Assembly (NCBI RefSeq): GCF_020184175.1
Contig: NC_065531.1
Coordinates: 8,949,213-9,013,212, forward strand
Length of the DNA: 64,000 bases
Source: Aphis gossypii
Taxonomy: Eukaryota; Arthropoda; Insecta; Hemiptera; Aphididae
Direction of reading: 5' to 3'
This document shows, in pieces, positions 12,578 through 26,100 of the stretch (position 1 is the first letter of the stretch; the number at the start of each line of letters is the position of its first letter). A program made the position numbers and the translations under genes. The notes under the pieces were generated by a model. That model was not told where the DNA came from. It made no database searches and saw only the letters and a program-made list of their open reading frames with translations.

Positions 12578-14121
12578 TTAACTGTGTGGGGACGATGGTT
12601 TAGAATCCGGTGGTGTAGTCCTTTCACTGGCAGTAGTAGTTGGTGAATTTTCTGGCCTTAACGAATCGTCCATTCTGTTTTCATCATCTTCGTCCTCAGT
12701 GTCTGCTCTGTAAATACTTGTCTCGGCAGCTGAAGGAATAGTTGCCAAAAATCGAACACTCAATCTATTAGGAGAACCACCCACGACCAACTCGGGGTCG
12801 TCTAACACGGCTGGTTGGCGAGTCAGCCGAGGCTTTGGTTTATGATCGCTACAACCTACGCTAGACCTGGAAGTCCTTGTGCTTACACTAGTGCTGGCCG
12901 TGTTAGCAGAACCCGAACTGTCATTTCTCGAGCTCGATAGATTTGAGTCTTGTGAAGTCTTCCTAGTCACAATCCACGAACTGGCACGCCTCTGTTTTGG
13001 ATCAAGAAGTCTCAAGGGCACACCACAATGATGATGATGATGGTGGTGATGGTGTTGTCTCCATGAATCCGATCTTGACGAACTGTAATTTTCACTAGAA
13101 GACATCGATGATGCACGTTTATGCTGCTTTTGTTGTATTTCAGCAATTTGGTAGGCATACCGGTCGCTTCTCATGTACTGTCTGCCCGAATCAGATTCTC
13201 GCTGCAAACACGACATTATCCTTCTAAATTTGATGTTGATCCAATCGTAGAATGTCTCTTCTGTTTTCACAGACTTGTCATCCAACAATTTAACGTTACA
13301 GCTACATGGAGGATGAGGATAATTGTCTCGCGAAGACCTATCAACTAAACTGTTGGTGTTGGCTGGTGTCTGCCTGTTGCTGAAGTTAGAACTATGCCTA
13401 CACCTTCCGATGCCTCTAGTCACTCTCGACTCTTCGATAGCTTTGCATATCATCACACAATCTTTTTTGAACTGTTTAGTCAATATTGCATACAGAAAGG
13501 GATTGCAACACGAGTTCAAAGGCAACACAAATACCGTGAACACTTTAGCTTGTTCCAACGAGACAAGATGAAACCCACAAATAGCTGTCAGAGAGACGAA
13601 TGCTATAGGGGCCCAGCACAGCAGATCGGTAAAAACGAGCAATGCCATGCGTTTAGCGATTCGTGAATCGTTAGAATTCCAAGCCTGGGAGCCTCTGATG
13701 GCGCAGTACATTTTCAAATAGCATCCCATGAGTATGAAAAATGCCACACCATTTATAAACATCAAAAATACTACATACACCAAACTCCATGTGCCAGTAG
13801 TAGTTTCGAATGGCAAGCATGTTGCATACTTTCGGTAGTCAGACACGCCAAACAGTGGCAACGCGGCCATCCCACCAGCGAAAATCCAACCACAGAGCAT
13901 TATGTATGACGCATGCTTAAGTGACAGACGTTTGTTTAGATGCATGGCGTGCGTTATTGCGTAATTTCTTTCCAGTGTGATCACGGCCAGTGTATACACT
14001 GAAAGTTCTGAACTCAGCACTGCTAAAACGCCAGCCAGTTGACAACCGGCAGACATTTGCCATGGTATAGCGAACACTTTAAACTCTCCCAAAGTGCCAG
14101 CGTCAACGACAGCTAATATAC
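12578..14121 (-). CDS. rk: receptor exon (last): TM2 end to TM7, cytoplasmic tail, stop
   Basis: Acceptor tttacag precedes 14121; the first two bases complete a Gly codon. It encodes the end of TM2, TM3 (the Cys in SAGCQ pairs with the Cys in YATCLPF of loop 2), ERNYAI, TM4, TM5, TM6 (RIAKRMALLVFTDLLCWAP), TM7 (LPLNSCCNPFLYAILTKQF) and a tail of about 300 residues. The tail is rich in Ser/Thr and basic residues (many potential phosphorylation sites), has a nine-His run at 13028-13054 and an acidic stretch DTEDEDDENR near the end. The stop is TAA at 12578-12580. Open frames on the plus strand over this exon are shadows. Confidence 0.95.
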
Positions 14122-17100
14122 CTGTAAAACAGTCAGTTAATGAATATCTTGGTTAGAAAAGTTACATAGAAATATTTGGATAGATTCATATATTATTTTA
14201 ATACTATACCTAAATAAAGACCCATGAAGAAATCGGCTGCTGCCAAATTGCATACGAGAAACCTGGGCACGTCTATTTTACTTCTGGCAAATATTAGCAC
14301 AAATACCACAGTCCCATTTCCCAACATGGCTAATAAGAACACAACCCATACTCCACATCTCAATGTCCACCAATCAAAGAGATCTTGGCATGGCAAAAAT
14401 GGACCTATAATAAAAGTTTTAGTTCAACTCTCTGGTAGTCTTATTATATCATGTATGAATAATTGAAAATATTTACCAGGAAGTGGCAAGCACTTGATTT
14501 TTGACGACATAACATCTTGTGACCTTCCTTCCAATTGTTGTTCTTCAAAATATTCCTCCATGTACGATGGTAAATTCCCTGGATACGTGAAGTCTGAACC
14601 AAATGAATCCCATAAATCATTGACTTGCGTTCCAAATTTTTTACTTAAGTTTTCTGTAAATTTATGATAATTTTCATGTACACATTTATAATTATTTAAA
14701 AATAAATGCATGAATAATTTCAAATAGGTATATAATTTTCGGTTGACTGGATTTTAACAAAAATTATAATGGATAAATATAACAATTATTTAAAAAGGGG
14801 TGGATGACTTTTGTATTATAGCGCAAAATGTCATTCTCAGATGGCGTGCGTTTGTTAAAAAATAAGCGCTCAATTTTAAGTATAAAAAATGAAATAACTC
14901 CAAAAGTTTTATTTCACTGTACTTGAAAAAATCTCAAGTAGATAATAGTTTCATTTGAATAACTTATTTATTTTATACTCTATCTGCTGTTATTGCAGTA
15001 AAAAACTGATCAGACACAGTACAGAGACTAAGTATGAATGTCACTCACAACCAAGTTTATAGCTGGTATGCACTTAAATTAGGGTTATCATATTAAAAAT
15101 ATATATATGTAATATTTATATTTTAATAATAATACAATAATATTCTCAATGAATTATCAATAAGATGTTACATGCAACTTTCAACTGCAAAAACAAATGA
15201 AGGGAAAAAAATATGGATAAGAATGTTCCCTTACTTTGAATTTATATTAGATTTCGAGGGAATCACTTTAATTTATATATTGAATTAAAATTCAATGGTA
15301 ATAACTAATATATCAATGTAAACAAAAAACAATTCTGAATAAAAATATTCTGTCAACCTATTTTACTAACGTAACTTATAATATTTTTTAATATGTTTTA
15401 TTTTAATATACAGCAATACAATTTATTAGTTTTACTATTAGTATATTGATTACTGATTTTATAATATAAAAATATTACATTTATTTTATTATTAATATTT
15501 AATTATAATAATAATATGTTTATTAAAAGCCACCATAAAATATAATTGTTATTAATTTATGAGTCAATAATACTACATTAACACAAAGTTAAATTAAGTT
15601 AATTAGTTAATTATTTGAATAAGTAATATTATAAAATTATTCTAAATATTTTGAAAATTTCATCGCATTTAGTAAAATTCATTAAATACGAAAACGTTTT
15701 AATTTCCTATGATTAATGTTTTTGAACTATAAAAAAATTATTAACATCGTTATTCATAATTAAAATATGCAATTTTTTTCTAAATTTGATTATCAAATAA
15801 CTATAAAAATAATTGTGACTGAATGTTTTTTGAATTTTTAGTTCCAATATGAACAATTTATGTACGATCATTAAAATTATAATTTACAGTATATAAATTA
15901 AATTTTATAAACATGAATATCAGTTAATATTATCTGTACTGGAAAGTTGGAAAACTCTAAAAAATTATATAATAACTTTTTTTTTAAAAAAAACTTTAAA
16001 AGTACGTGCTTGTATATAATACCAAACGTACACATAATACAAAATTACTATAAGAAACAAAAGTTTGCACATTGAATATAAATATTAAAAATTCGGAGAA
16101 TATTATAAATTATTTTGACGTTATGAAATATGTTAATAAAATGCGTATTCCTTTTATACTTCGTGTATATTATGTTTCATATGAATGTTAGCTATAAAAT
16201 GTAATCCAATAACAGATGAACAAAAAAAAAAAAAAAAGTAATAATCATAATAAAATAAAATCATGCCACAGTGTTGTTTCTCACTTTTTATTTAGTTATA
16301 TTAGCTAGACAAAAATATATTTTTCTGTGACTTTTGCCAATAATTATTCAACGATATAAAAATTATATATTTTAGTTATTATCTTATTAAAATGCAATTA
16401 ATTCAAAAAAGAGCTACGTATTTAGACATTGCTATGATATATATATATACTTAATAAGCTACTCAAACAATTCGATACTATTGTATTATTTTTTTTTATA
16501 ATAGTTATAACTCTATTATAATATTTTATACACTTTATTATTAATGTAATTATTTAAAAAAAAAATAATTTTATTTAAATTTAATACCTATGCATGGAAT
16601 ATAATTAGATTTAATTACATAGTATAGTATGAAAATGCAATTGCATTTTTTATATATATTTTTTTTAGTTGAAAGTTTTATTTATTTATTTATTTATTTT
16701 TTTTAATGGATTTGCTCTCGAAGCTTCGTTCTGTGAATATATTTTTTCAAATATATCGATCAAATACTGTTAATATGTTTATACTAACGCAGTTGAGGCC
16801 ATATGTCAGACATGCTGGAGTTCCAGAGAGTCATGTCAAAATCATTTTCGTTGGCTGGAAATATGACAGATTCGTGAAGACTTGTCTGCGAAGAGGGCGG
16901 TGAATCATCTTCTGACTGGAGTGGCAAAAACGAACAACAATGGTATGCATATGATAGCACCAAAGATTGAATTCTGGGAAAATGTTCAGGAGTTGGAAAT
17001 TGTCTCAAGTTCGGGTTATTAAACGTTTTTAAGTGTAGCAATCTCTCCAGACCTTTGGTAGGCAGATGTTCAAATACGTTTTTTCCCACGTTTCTGTAAA

Positions 17101-20100
17101 TAGTTTGTATTGCTCATTTTCAAAATATATGATTGATACCTTAATATAATATTATACATCAGCAGATACGTACAAGTCTTCCAGTTGGCTAAATGACAAA
17201 AAAGTTTCGTCATCAATACGGTCAATTTTGTTCGATTCAAGATCCCTGGAAAAAATAAAAATGAATTATGATTATTATGGCGCCATCTATGAGCGTTATT
17301 CTCGGTCGAGATGTTTCACTAGCAGTGATCATAATATTTTCTATTTTAAATGTGGCAGTGACATCTAGTGGTAGTGTAATCATCACACTTACAAGACTTT
17401 AAGCTGAACTAATCCTTGGAAGGCGTCTCTGGGTACCGAAGTTATATAATTGTGACCAAGTAAAAGGTCGTGGAGATGAGACAGATTACGGAACAATGAT
17501 CCGTCCAATGACGCTATATGGTTATTTGCCAAATCTCTGAAAAATCAATTTTGAATAAATCTTATGCTTTATGATTTGTTTGTAATTTTATGTTATCTAT
17601 TTTAATGAAATAAATTATCAAATTAAATTAAACAGTTCATAATTTTACATTGAAATTAAATTGTTTTTATAACACGCAATCTTGCGTTGTATTTTGATTA
17701 TGTATAATTGTTACACCTAACATCTTCATGAAATTATATTAATCATAAAAAATAAATAGTAATGAGTTTTTGTATTTTTTTTAAATTATTTTGTTGAATT
17801 TATAAAATTTAAATCAATCATAGCATTAAATAAAATATTTTATGAAAATCATATTATAAATATGTCAAAATAAAAATTAACTCACAACACTCTGAGTTCT
17901 TTACACTTATTGAGATTCGGTATCCTAGATAATCTGTTCCATTTGATGTCACTAAAGTAACATACACGAAAATTCAATAATTTATAACGTTTTGATTCAT
18001 TCTTACATCGGCAAAGTAGTATCACTTACAGGCTTTTTAATTTAGGACACGTCGTACACAGCGTATCAGGTATCGAATAAATGCTCGCCCTGTCGATTCG
18101 GAGCACTTCGAGCGCTGACGTGCCGTTAAGATTCGGAAATTCTGTGAGTTCCCTGGCCTCTGACAATACTCTAGAACAATAATTATTATTGTTAATAATA
18201 TAACACACTGAGACGTAAAAATGTGTTAAATCTAAGAGCAGTTATACTCACAGTTTTCTTAATTTCGGTAGGGAAGCGAAAGCATATGGGTGCACGCCAA
18301 TCAAAGGGTTGCCTTTGAGCTCGAGCAACGCTAGACCTTGTGATCGTTGCAACACTCCTTCTGGCACGAACTTAATATTATTACCAGACAATGACCTGAA
18401 ACAAACCCCAAATATAATATCAATATTGTCGTTTTATTAATACCTTAGCTCCATACACAATATTATGCATGTTATAATAATATGTAATATACATATAATA
18501 CAATACTACGTGAAATCCATACTCTATGGTTGATATAATACGATATAACAAACAAACTAAATTTTATTACCAAAACTCTAAATAACACGTGTCCTGAAAA
18601 TATTTTTATGATATGAATTTTACCCCATACTAAAAATCTCGTATTATTTTAGTCATAAATTGCCAGAAGATCTGAAATAATGTTTTGATAAGTCTTTCGA
18701 GAAGCGACCGCAACGGGGATAGAACCTTTTTGTTTCAAGTACTACACTTTTTATTTTCGCCACACTTATACGAGTATAATAACTTAACCTAAGCTGTATA
18801 GTGTATATCATATATTATACGGTATACATTATTATGAAGTATAAAATTTATTTAAAGATAACTGCACAGTATGGTAAAACCATGTCATTCATTCATGTCT
18901 CGACTTTATTTTACCCAAAATATCCCCTATAACAAATCCTAACACTATTCTTTTAAAATTTTCATAAAATTATGTTATTTATAAATGACATATAACTTAC
19001 TCCAAGGACCTTATTTTCTACAGTGTTTTTTCATTTTTCATTTTTTTTTACTTTCCATAATAGTATTCTACATATCATAATATCTCTTTACGACTTTAGT
19101 GCACTTACCCACTTTACTTGACACATTTCTTTTTTTCCTAATGTGTGTATAATAATATTTGTATATAAACGTATATTACGTATCTGAAATGTATCTAATA
19201 TTTGTATTTATTTCGATGTTCGTATTATCTTTTTATATTTATTTTTTCTCCAAATGTACATATAAATGTATTATACCTAAATTTGTTCTAGAAATATTAT
19301 ACATAAATATATTAAACTATTTTTTTAACATAGAAGTAATCCAAAAATAACTATACTCGAGTAGAAATGCATGATGTACATTTAAACTAAATTATAATTA
19401 TTTAAATTACAATGGTACATTATTAAATAAAAAACACAAATGAAGAATATCGGTAGTCTATTAACAGTTCCATTTGATTAATGTTATTTATTGTTTTTAA
19501 TTAGATTATATAATAATTAACTAATTCAAAACCCAATAAATTGAAACCATTACAATACAAATACTACAAACAGAAGGATTTAATTTTAAACGAAAGACAA
19601 AATACATTATTATACATTTATGTGTATATATAAATTTAAAATAATTATATTACGACTACTTACTATTATTGTTATTATTTCATAATACTGTGTCATTAAA
19701 CATATTTACGCTGTACATAAAATAGTTTTATTGTATCAAGCTTATAAAGAACATCGTAAGCTATTTTATATTAGTTCGTTTATTATTTTTTGGAACGTAT
19801 TCAAAGTTTATTCCAAAGATTAACAATAATTATTTATTAATTTTAGCTATAACCAAAACTATTGGACTTATTCCAAATAGTAAATTTATAAACATTCATA
19901 GATGTGTAATTAATTTAGGTACATATTAAAAATCAAACTAGAAAAATCTTTGTCTCAATATGGCGTTAAAACAGTTTAAGTAGGTACTTAGTATCATGAA
20001 TTGTATAGATACCTAAACATTTTTGTATTCAAGATAACGAATGGAGCTGAAAAATAAATATTTTGTTTTGGTGTTTATATTTTGGCAACATAAAAGATAT

Positions 20101-23100
20101 TAAAAAATATATATTATCTTTTACATTGAATGGTACTTTTTAAATATATTACGTTATAAAATAAATAAATATTTTTTCGGATCTTGAAGGTGTTGAAAAA
20201 GATAAAGCATTGGTGTTTCAAACTGTTTTAATCTCTTTTTTAAGTGAAAAACCCGAGAAAAATTTATAATTCCATCGTTTGAAATAGCTAGTAAATCGTT
20301 AAAACTCTGTACGAAAGCTATTAAAAACTAAAAAATGTAGTATTAAATTATATACGTTTAATTCATTTTTTACGTCTCAAATAAATTTATAACTTTCAAG
20401 TACACCTATATATACATTCAAATTAAATTTATTGTACATAAAAATTATAACTATAAAAGTGAAAATGAAATTCTTAAGTTAATATTATTACATTATAATT
20501 TCTAAATATTACAATATTTAAATAATTTTGGGACATAAATGATAACGATCATAATGATAGTCAAATATTCTAAAGCTACAAAAAAACTTATTCTTGTTCA
20601 TTTTATTTTTAATTGTTACCATTTTTATTTGTATAGATCTTACAAAGTCTATGATTATTGTTTAGGTTTAATTTAATTAAAATCTCTAACTATACATTAT
20701 GAAGTTATAAGATTGTAATTTCCATTATAAAAAGAATCTTACTCGTAACAATTCTGATATTTTTTAATTAAGTCGAAATTTCAATGCAAATTGCGTTATT
20801 TATTCATTTAAATATATAAGCAGGTACATAAAATAAATATTTACAAAAATTTGGAATATGTTTTTTAGCATATTTGTGAATGCGAATTCCATGATATAGC
20901 TTACCTACTTTTATTTTATAGTAAATTTATTTTATTTTTAGTGCTTTAAGAATGAAAAGTTTGCAAAAAATTATGTCGTTGAAAGTGAAAAAGTATAGAC
21001 AATAGACAATTGGGAATTTATAAACTCATGAATAGAGCTTGTTAGTAAAAAGTATGGAGGAGGGGACCATATAAACGAGGTGCAAAAACCAAAACCCAAG
21101 TGGACGAGCATTATTGTGACTCATCTGCCAAAAACCGTCTAACACATTCCAATGAGTTAAAGCCGCAAATTTCGTACATGTGTGTGCACGGATATATAAA
21201 CGTGGTTCATACATATTATTTATTAAAAAATATTTACAATAATAATAATAATCATCTTACAGCTCCTGAAGAGATGTCAACTTGGCAAGAGCGACCGGGA
21301 TCGTATCCAACTGATTGTCGTCGAGTTCCCTGGAAAATACACACGAGATTTAATACGCATTACATACGTACCGTATTTTATATTATTATATATTATATTA
21401 TATTATATAAACGGACGCGAAAAACGAGAAAAATGGAGGATGTAATGTATAGTAATATACGTAATAATCCTTCGTCTCGTAAAATCCGATTTTATTGTTA
21501 TTATATTACGAAAGCTGAGATAAAATATCTTGCAACAATCATAAACGCCCTCCGATTTATTATGTGCAGCGTGAGACGGCAGCAGCGGTGGCGGTGATGG
21601 TGACGTTTTCCATGAGAGGTCTTCGACCCAACGCGAAAATAAATAATAATAATAAAAAGCGATACCGAAAGACAGACGACCGACGACGATTGCAACCCAT
21701 TGACCCCGTCGGTTCGGTTAAATACGCCGTGAAATAAGCTTTCCCCCGATGACGCCAGTGTTGTATATTTTAGGAATGAAAAAAACGTGTGTGGTTTTAC
21801 AAGGATTCAACGGCGGCAAATTGACGAGGATGATAAAAGTTTTTTTATCCGTTTATACTCCTAGTAAGTACAATGCGCCTACATCAATACTGTAATTATG
21901 ATTATGCTATACAATAAATTGCTTTCCTTTTGTCATAGTTTAGTATCCCTAACTGATCCTAAACGGAGCGTAAATGTATTGATTTTAGATTTATGTGTAT
22001 GTGTATGTATGTGTATTTTTTTGTGTGTCTGTCATCAACTTTTAGAGCTGCAAAAATGTCAAGATTTTAAACTTCAATATCTGCTCTGATAGAAAAGTGA
22101 ATCTAGTACCAACTTTGAAGGGTCAAAAGCAAATTCTTAGTACTTTTTTAATAATTAAGAAAAACGGAAATTTTTTTTATCAAAACCAGTTTTTGACTTT
22201 CGATTTCATTTTTTGATATACTTTAAAAACGAACAACCGTTGACATACCTGTTTCTAACTATGGTCACAATCTTTTTGCATATCTCACGCTAAGCTTTGT
22301 CAACCTTTATAATAATATACAACACGGATTCATCGTATAAGTGTTGTGCTGTGTTTTTTTCCTGTTTTTACTATCCTCCACGTGGAAAACAAATAAAATA
22401 AAAGGCGGAGTTTTTGGTTTTATTATCACTCCAGTCGACGATTTAAAACGATTAATCCCCGGAGGGTGTATCTAGAAAATGTTTTTTCTGCTGTAGAGAA
22501 CTTCGGCGTTGTGCGTTATTTGGCTTTCCGGGAAAATGAACCGGAAAGCAGTCAGCGGAAAATCAAAATTATTTTGGCCCACTTAACAACGACTACACAA
22601 AAAGTGATACCCAGCCAACTGACCACCATCGACACCACACCTCCACCGCCATCGCCATTAACAACGACGCCACTGCTGTCGCCGGACTCACTGCTATCTA
22701 ACAGTACAATAAAAACAATGATTTTAAAGTGCCTCTGTATTTTTTGTTAGATAAGATAAAAATGATAATAAACAATTTCTACAAAAACGGTCTTGATATA
22801 ACAAATCGATTATAATTATAGGTGGAGAACGAAAAAACTCTATATTACCCCACGTTAAATTTTGTATAAATTTACGGTAGTACATAATTTAATTCATTGG
22901 GTTTTAATTAAAATATTTACAAGTAAACATTAGGTTTCGACGTAAATTATACACCTTTAATCAAAATATTATCAGCATTTCATATGTTAGAGTGAATAAA
23001 TACCAAAAACAATTTCAATTTTATGTTTACAAAATTAAAAATCAAAAATTAAATTTAAATCCACGGTACAAAAGTTATTGAAAATAATTATTTCTATTAT

Positions 23101-26100
23101 AAAATTACTATAATTTTATAAAGGTTTAAATCTTTTTTTTCTTTAATATGCTTTTGTGTTTTGTAAAAAATGATATACGAGTAATACATATCTGAAAGCA
23201 ACCTTTAAATTATGCAAAATAATAAATAAATTGTATTAATTAGTCTTAACGACACCTCTCTTGGGAAGGAACATCTGCAACCGGTGCTTCATATCTGCTA
23301 TCTAGTCATTTACATTAAAGATTCCAAAAGTCACTTACAAGATATTTTAAAACTACACCAGCTGTTATTCGGCACAATTAAAGATTTTCTAAACTATAAA
23401 TTGGTGTAAACTGTAAGCTATAAGTATAATTACCTTACTAAAAACATTGCTATTGTATTTTTGGTCTTAATATATTATATTTATGTATATATAATATATA
23501 TATATATATAAATAATAACTTTGAACTATATTTAAAATAATATTAAGTTTAATAATATTATAAGTTGTACGAAACAAAAATAATTTATGTAAAAACTTTA
23601 GCAGAACAATGCGTAACTTCAATACAATTCTAAGCTATGAAAAATGAATTTATTTAATGATATTAGTTTACCAGAAATAAATTATATTATCTTGTTGATT
23701 AAATTATAACTTATAAGTTAAAACTTATGAGTATGAGTATTAAAATGATAATTTAATAATTGCTATTTTAAACTTAATGATATATTAATTATAATATATA
23801 AGTACAAAAAAAAAATAATAATAATATAATATTAATGTATTGAATTTTTGATATACTTAGGTATCTGTTATACAGATTATATCAGATCAAAAATTCTATA
23901 CATTGTACTATATAAGTACGTTCCTGTTTAAAAGAAAATCAAATAAAATATTTTTAAAGACATAATATTTTATAATATTTTTTAATTTTGTTTAAGGTTT
24001 TGTTTATATAATTTTTATATGATATGCATAATGGTAATACAAATATTAAATACAAAAGAAAATATTTCAAAAATGATTTTAATGATTTAACCAAACCTAA
24101 CCTAACAAAATTTGCAATGATTCAAGAATATAATTTATTACAAGCATAAAAATAAACTAAGGATGTTCTATATCATTGTTAATGCATTTAGATACTACAT
24201 AAAAATAAATTAGCTCTATAATTAAAAAATTGCAGATATATTGTGTCTCCATACTAATACAAATTAAATTTAAATACAAGTGCTATAGTTGATTAATATT
24301 AATAATTTCTATAAAAATAATCTAGACATTTTTATGACATAATACAATTAAAAATATTGATAGCTAATACTCACAATATTTTCAAAGAAGTAAGGCTCTC
24401 AAACGCAGTTTCATCCACGAATTCGATTTGATTTCTCTTAAGTAGCCTATAAATATGATACTTAGTGAGAACTTTTATATATTGTAAAAATAAATGTTTT
24501 TAAACTAATACAGTTTTATCATAATACAAAAGAGCAAGTTAAAATAAATAATATTAAATTAAAAGTTTTTAATCGATTAAAAATATAATTGTTTTTATTT
24601 TATTTTTGTCTAGTAATAACTAATAATTAACATGGCTAAAATAAAATAAATATTTAGTTTTATGAAATTTTCTAAGAGTATTATAATTCATACTATGTTG
24701 CTATTATCTTTTAACCGAACAAATATATTTATGTGAAGCAAATCTATAATAAATGGTTTTTATTACACATAAAAATATATATTATTAGATTTTAATATAT
24801 TATACGAAAAAAATATGATATGTACATACAATAACTTATTGCACTAAATCACGAAATAGGCAAAACTTATAATGTGTATAATGTGTTTAAAATGGTCAAA
24901 AATATACTTCAAAATAATATACCGTAAATATTGTTTTATTTATAGCTTTTAAAGTTATGTCACAAACAAAAGCCACTTTTAAGTATAGGGTTATAAAATT
25001 AAATATGTGTATTTTATATGTTTAAATAAATAATCCAACACGAAAAAAGTAGACAATAAAGAAGAAATATTTATAAATCAATATAATTAAAAATTGTTTT
25101 AAATAATCAAAGAATAACGCATTTAAATAACATTTAAATGTTGTATAATAACTAAGAAATTTAAAATGTAGAATATTTATTTAAATTGTGACACTAAAAC
25201 TAAAAAATAATATATATATTTTGATTATTTGCATTAAGTGCCTAGGTATATTGAAACATAATATTAAAAATGGAGAAAAAAAAGTATAGTAAATATTCAT
25301 TAAACAAAAATCAGTATTTTATACGAAAACAAAAAGTATCGAAACTTCTTATGATATTACATTGTATTTAGTTCCTTGTTCAAGTTTTATATTATTACTG
25401 TCACATTTAATATAGAACTATAGTTGATTCCCGCCATTGTATTCTTTTTTATTAAAAATAGTAATATCTATAATAACTTATAACATAAGCATCATAATAT
25501 TTTATTTATTAAGATTGATTGCTTGTAAATTTTGTTTATATTTAGTATCCGTGTAAAGTTGTAACATTGTTATAAAAAATAATGTGTAATACATATTAAA
25601 AATTATATATTTACAGAAAAAAACTATTTATATATACTTACAATATGACCAGATTGGGTAACGAGGAAAATGAGTCATTTGAAATATCTACAATTGAATT
25701 ACTTCCCAAGTTTCTGTAATTAAATATTAAAATTAATGTATAAATGTATCATCATATAAACAATGATAGAATATAATTAATAAATTACACAAATATAAAA
25801 CATAACTACAATAAAGTTATCAAAATATTATTATTATGTATTATAATAATTATATTATCCAACTAACAAAAAAAGTTATATAAGTTATAATACGGCCATG
25901 CTTAAAGTTAGATAAAATTTAATATAATTTTACCTTTATTATATTTTATAAATATAGAATTTTTTTTTGAAGTGTCGATAAAATTTTTTTGGCGGAGTCA
26001 AAATATTTGAAAAATTAATACAAAGTTCCTCATAAGTTATTCTTATAGCGGTAAAAAAATTATAAGAATACATAGGCACAATTTTTTTTTATTAGCATTT

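Noticed and set aside
12578..14092. Plus-strand open frames over the last receptor exon (13121-13666)
   Set aside because: They are shadows of the minus-strand GPCR coding sequence.
24088..24105. CCTAACCTAAC resembling the insect telomere repeat
   Set aside because: Only two units; similar pairs occur near 2318 and 53280. Too short to be an interstitial telomere tract.
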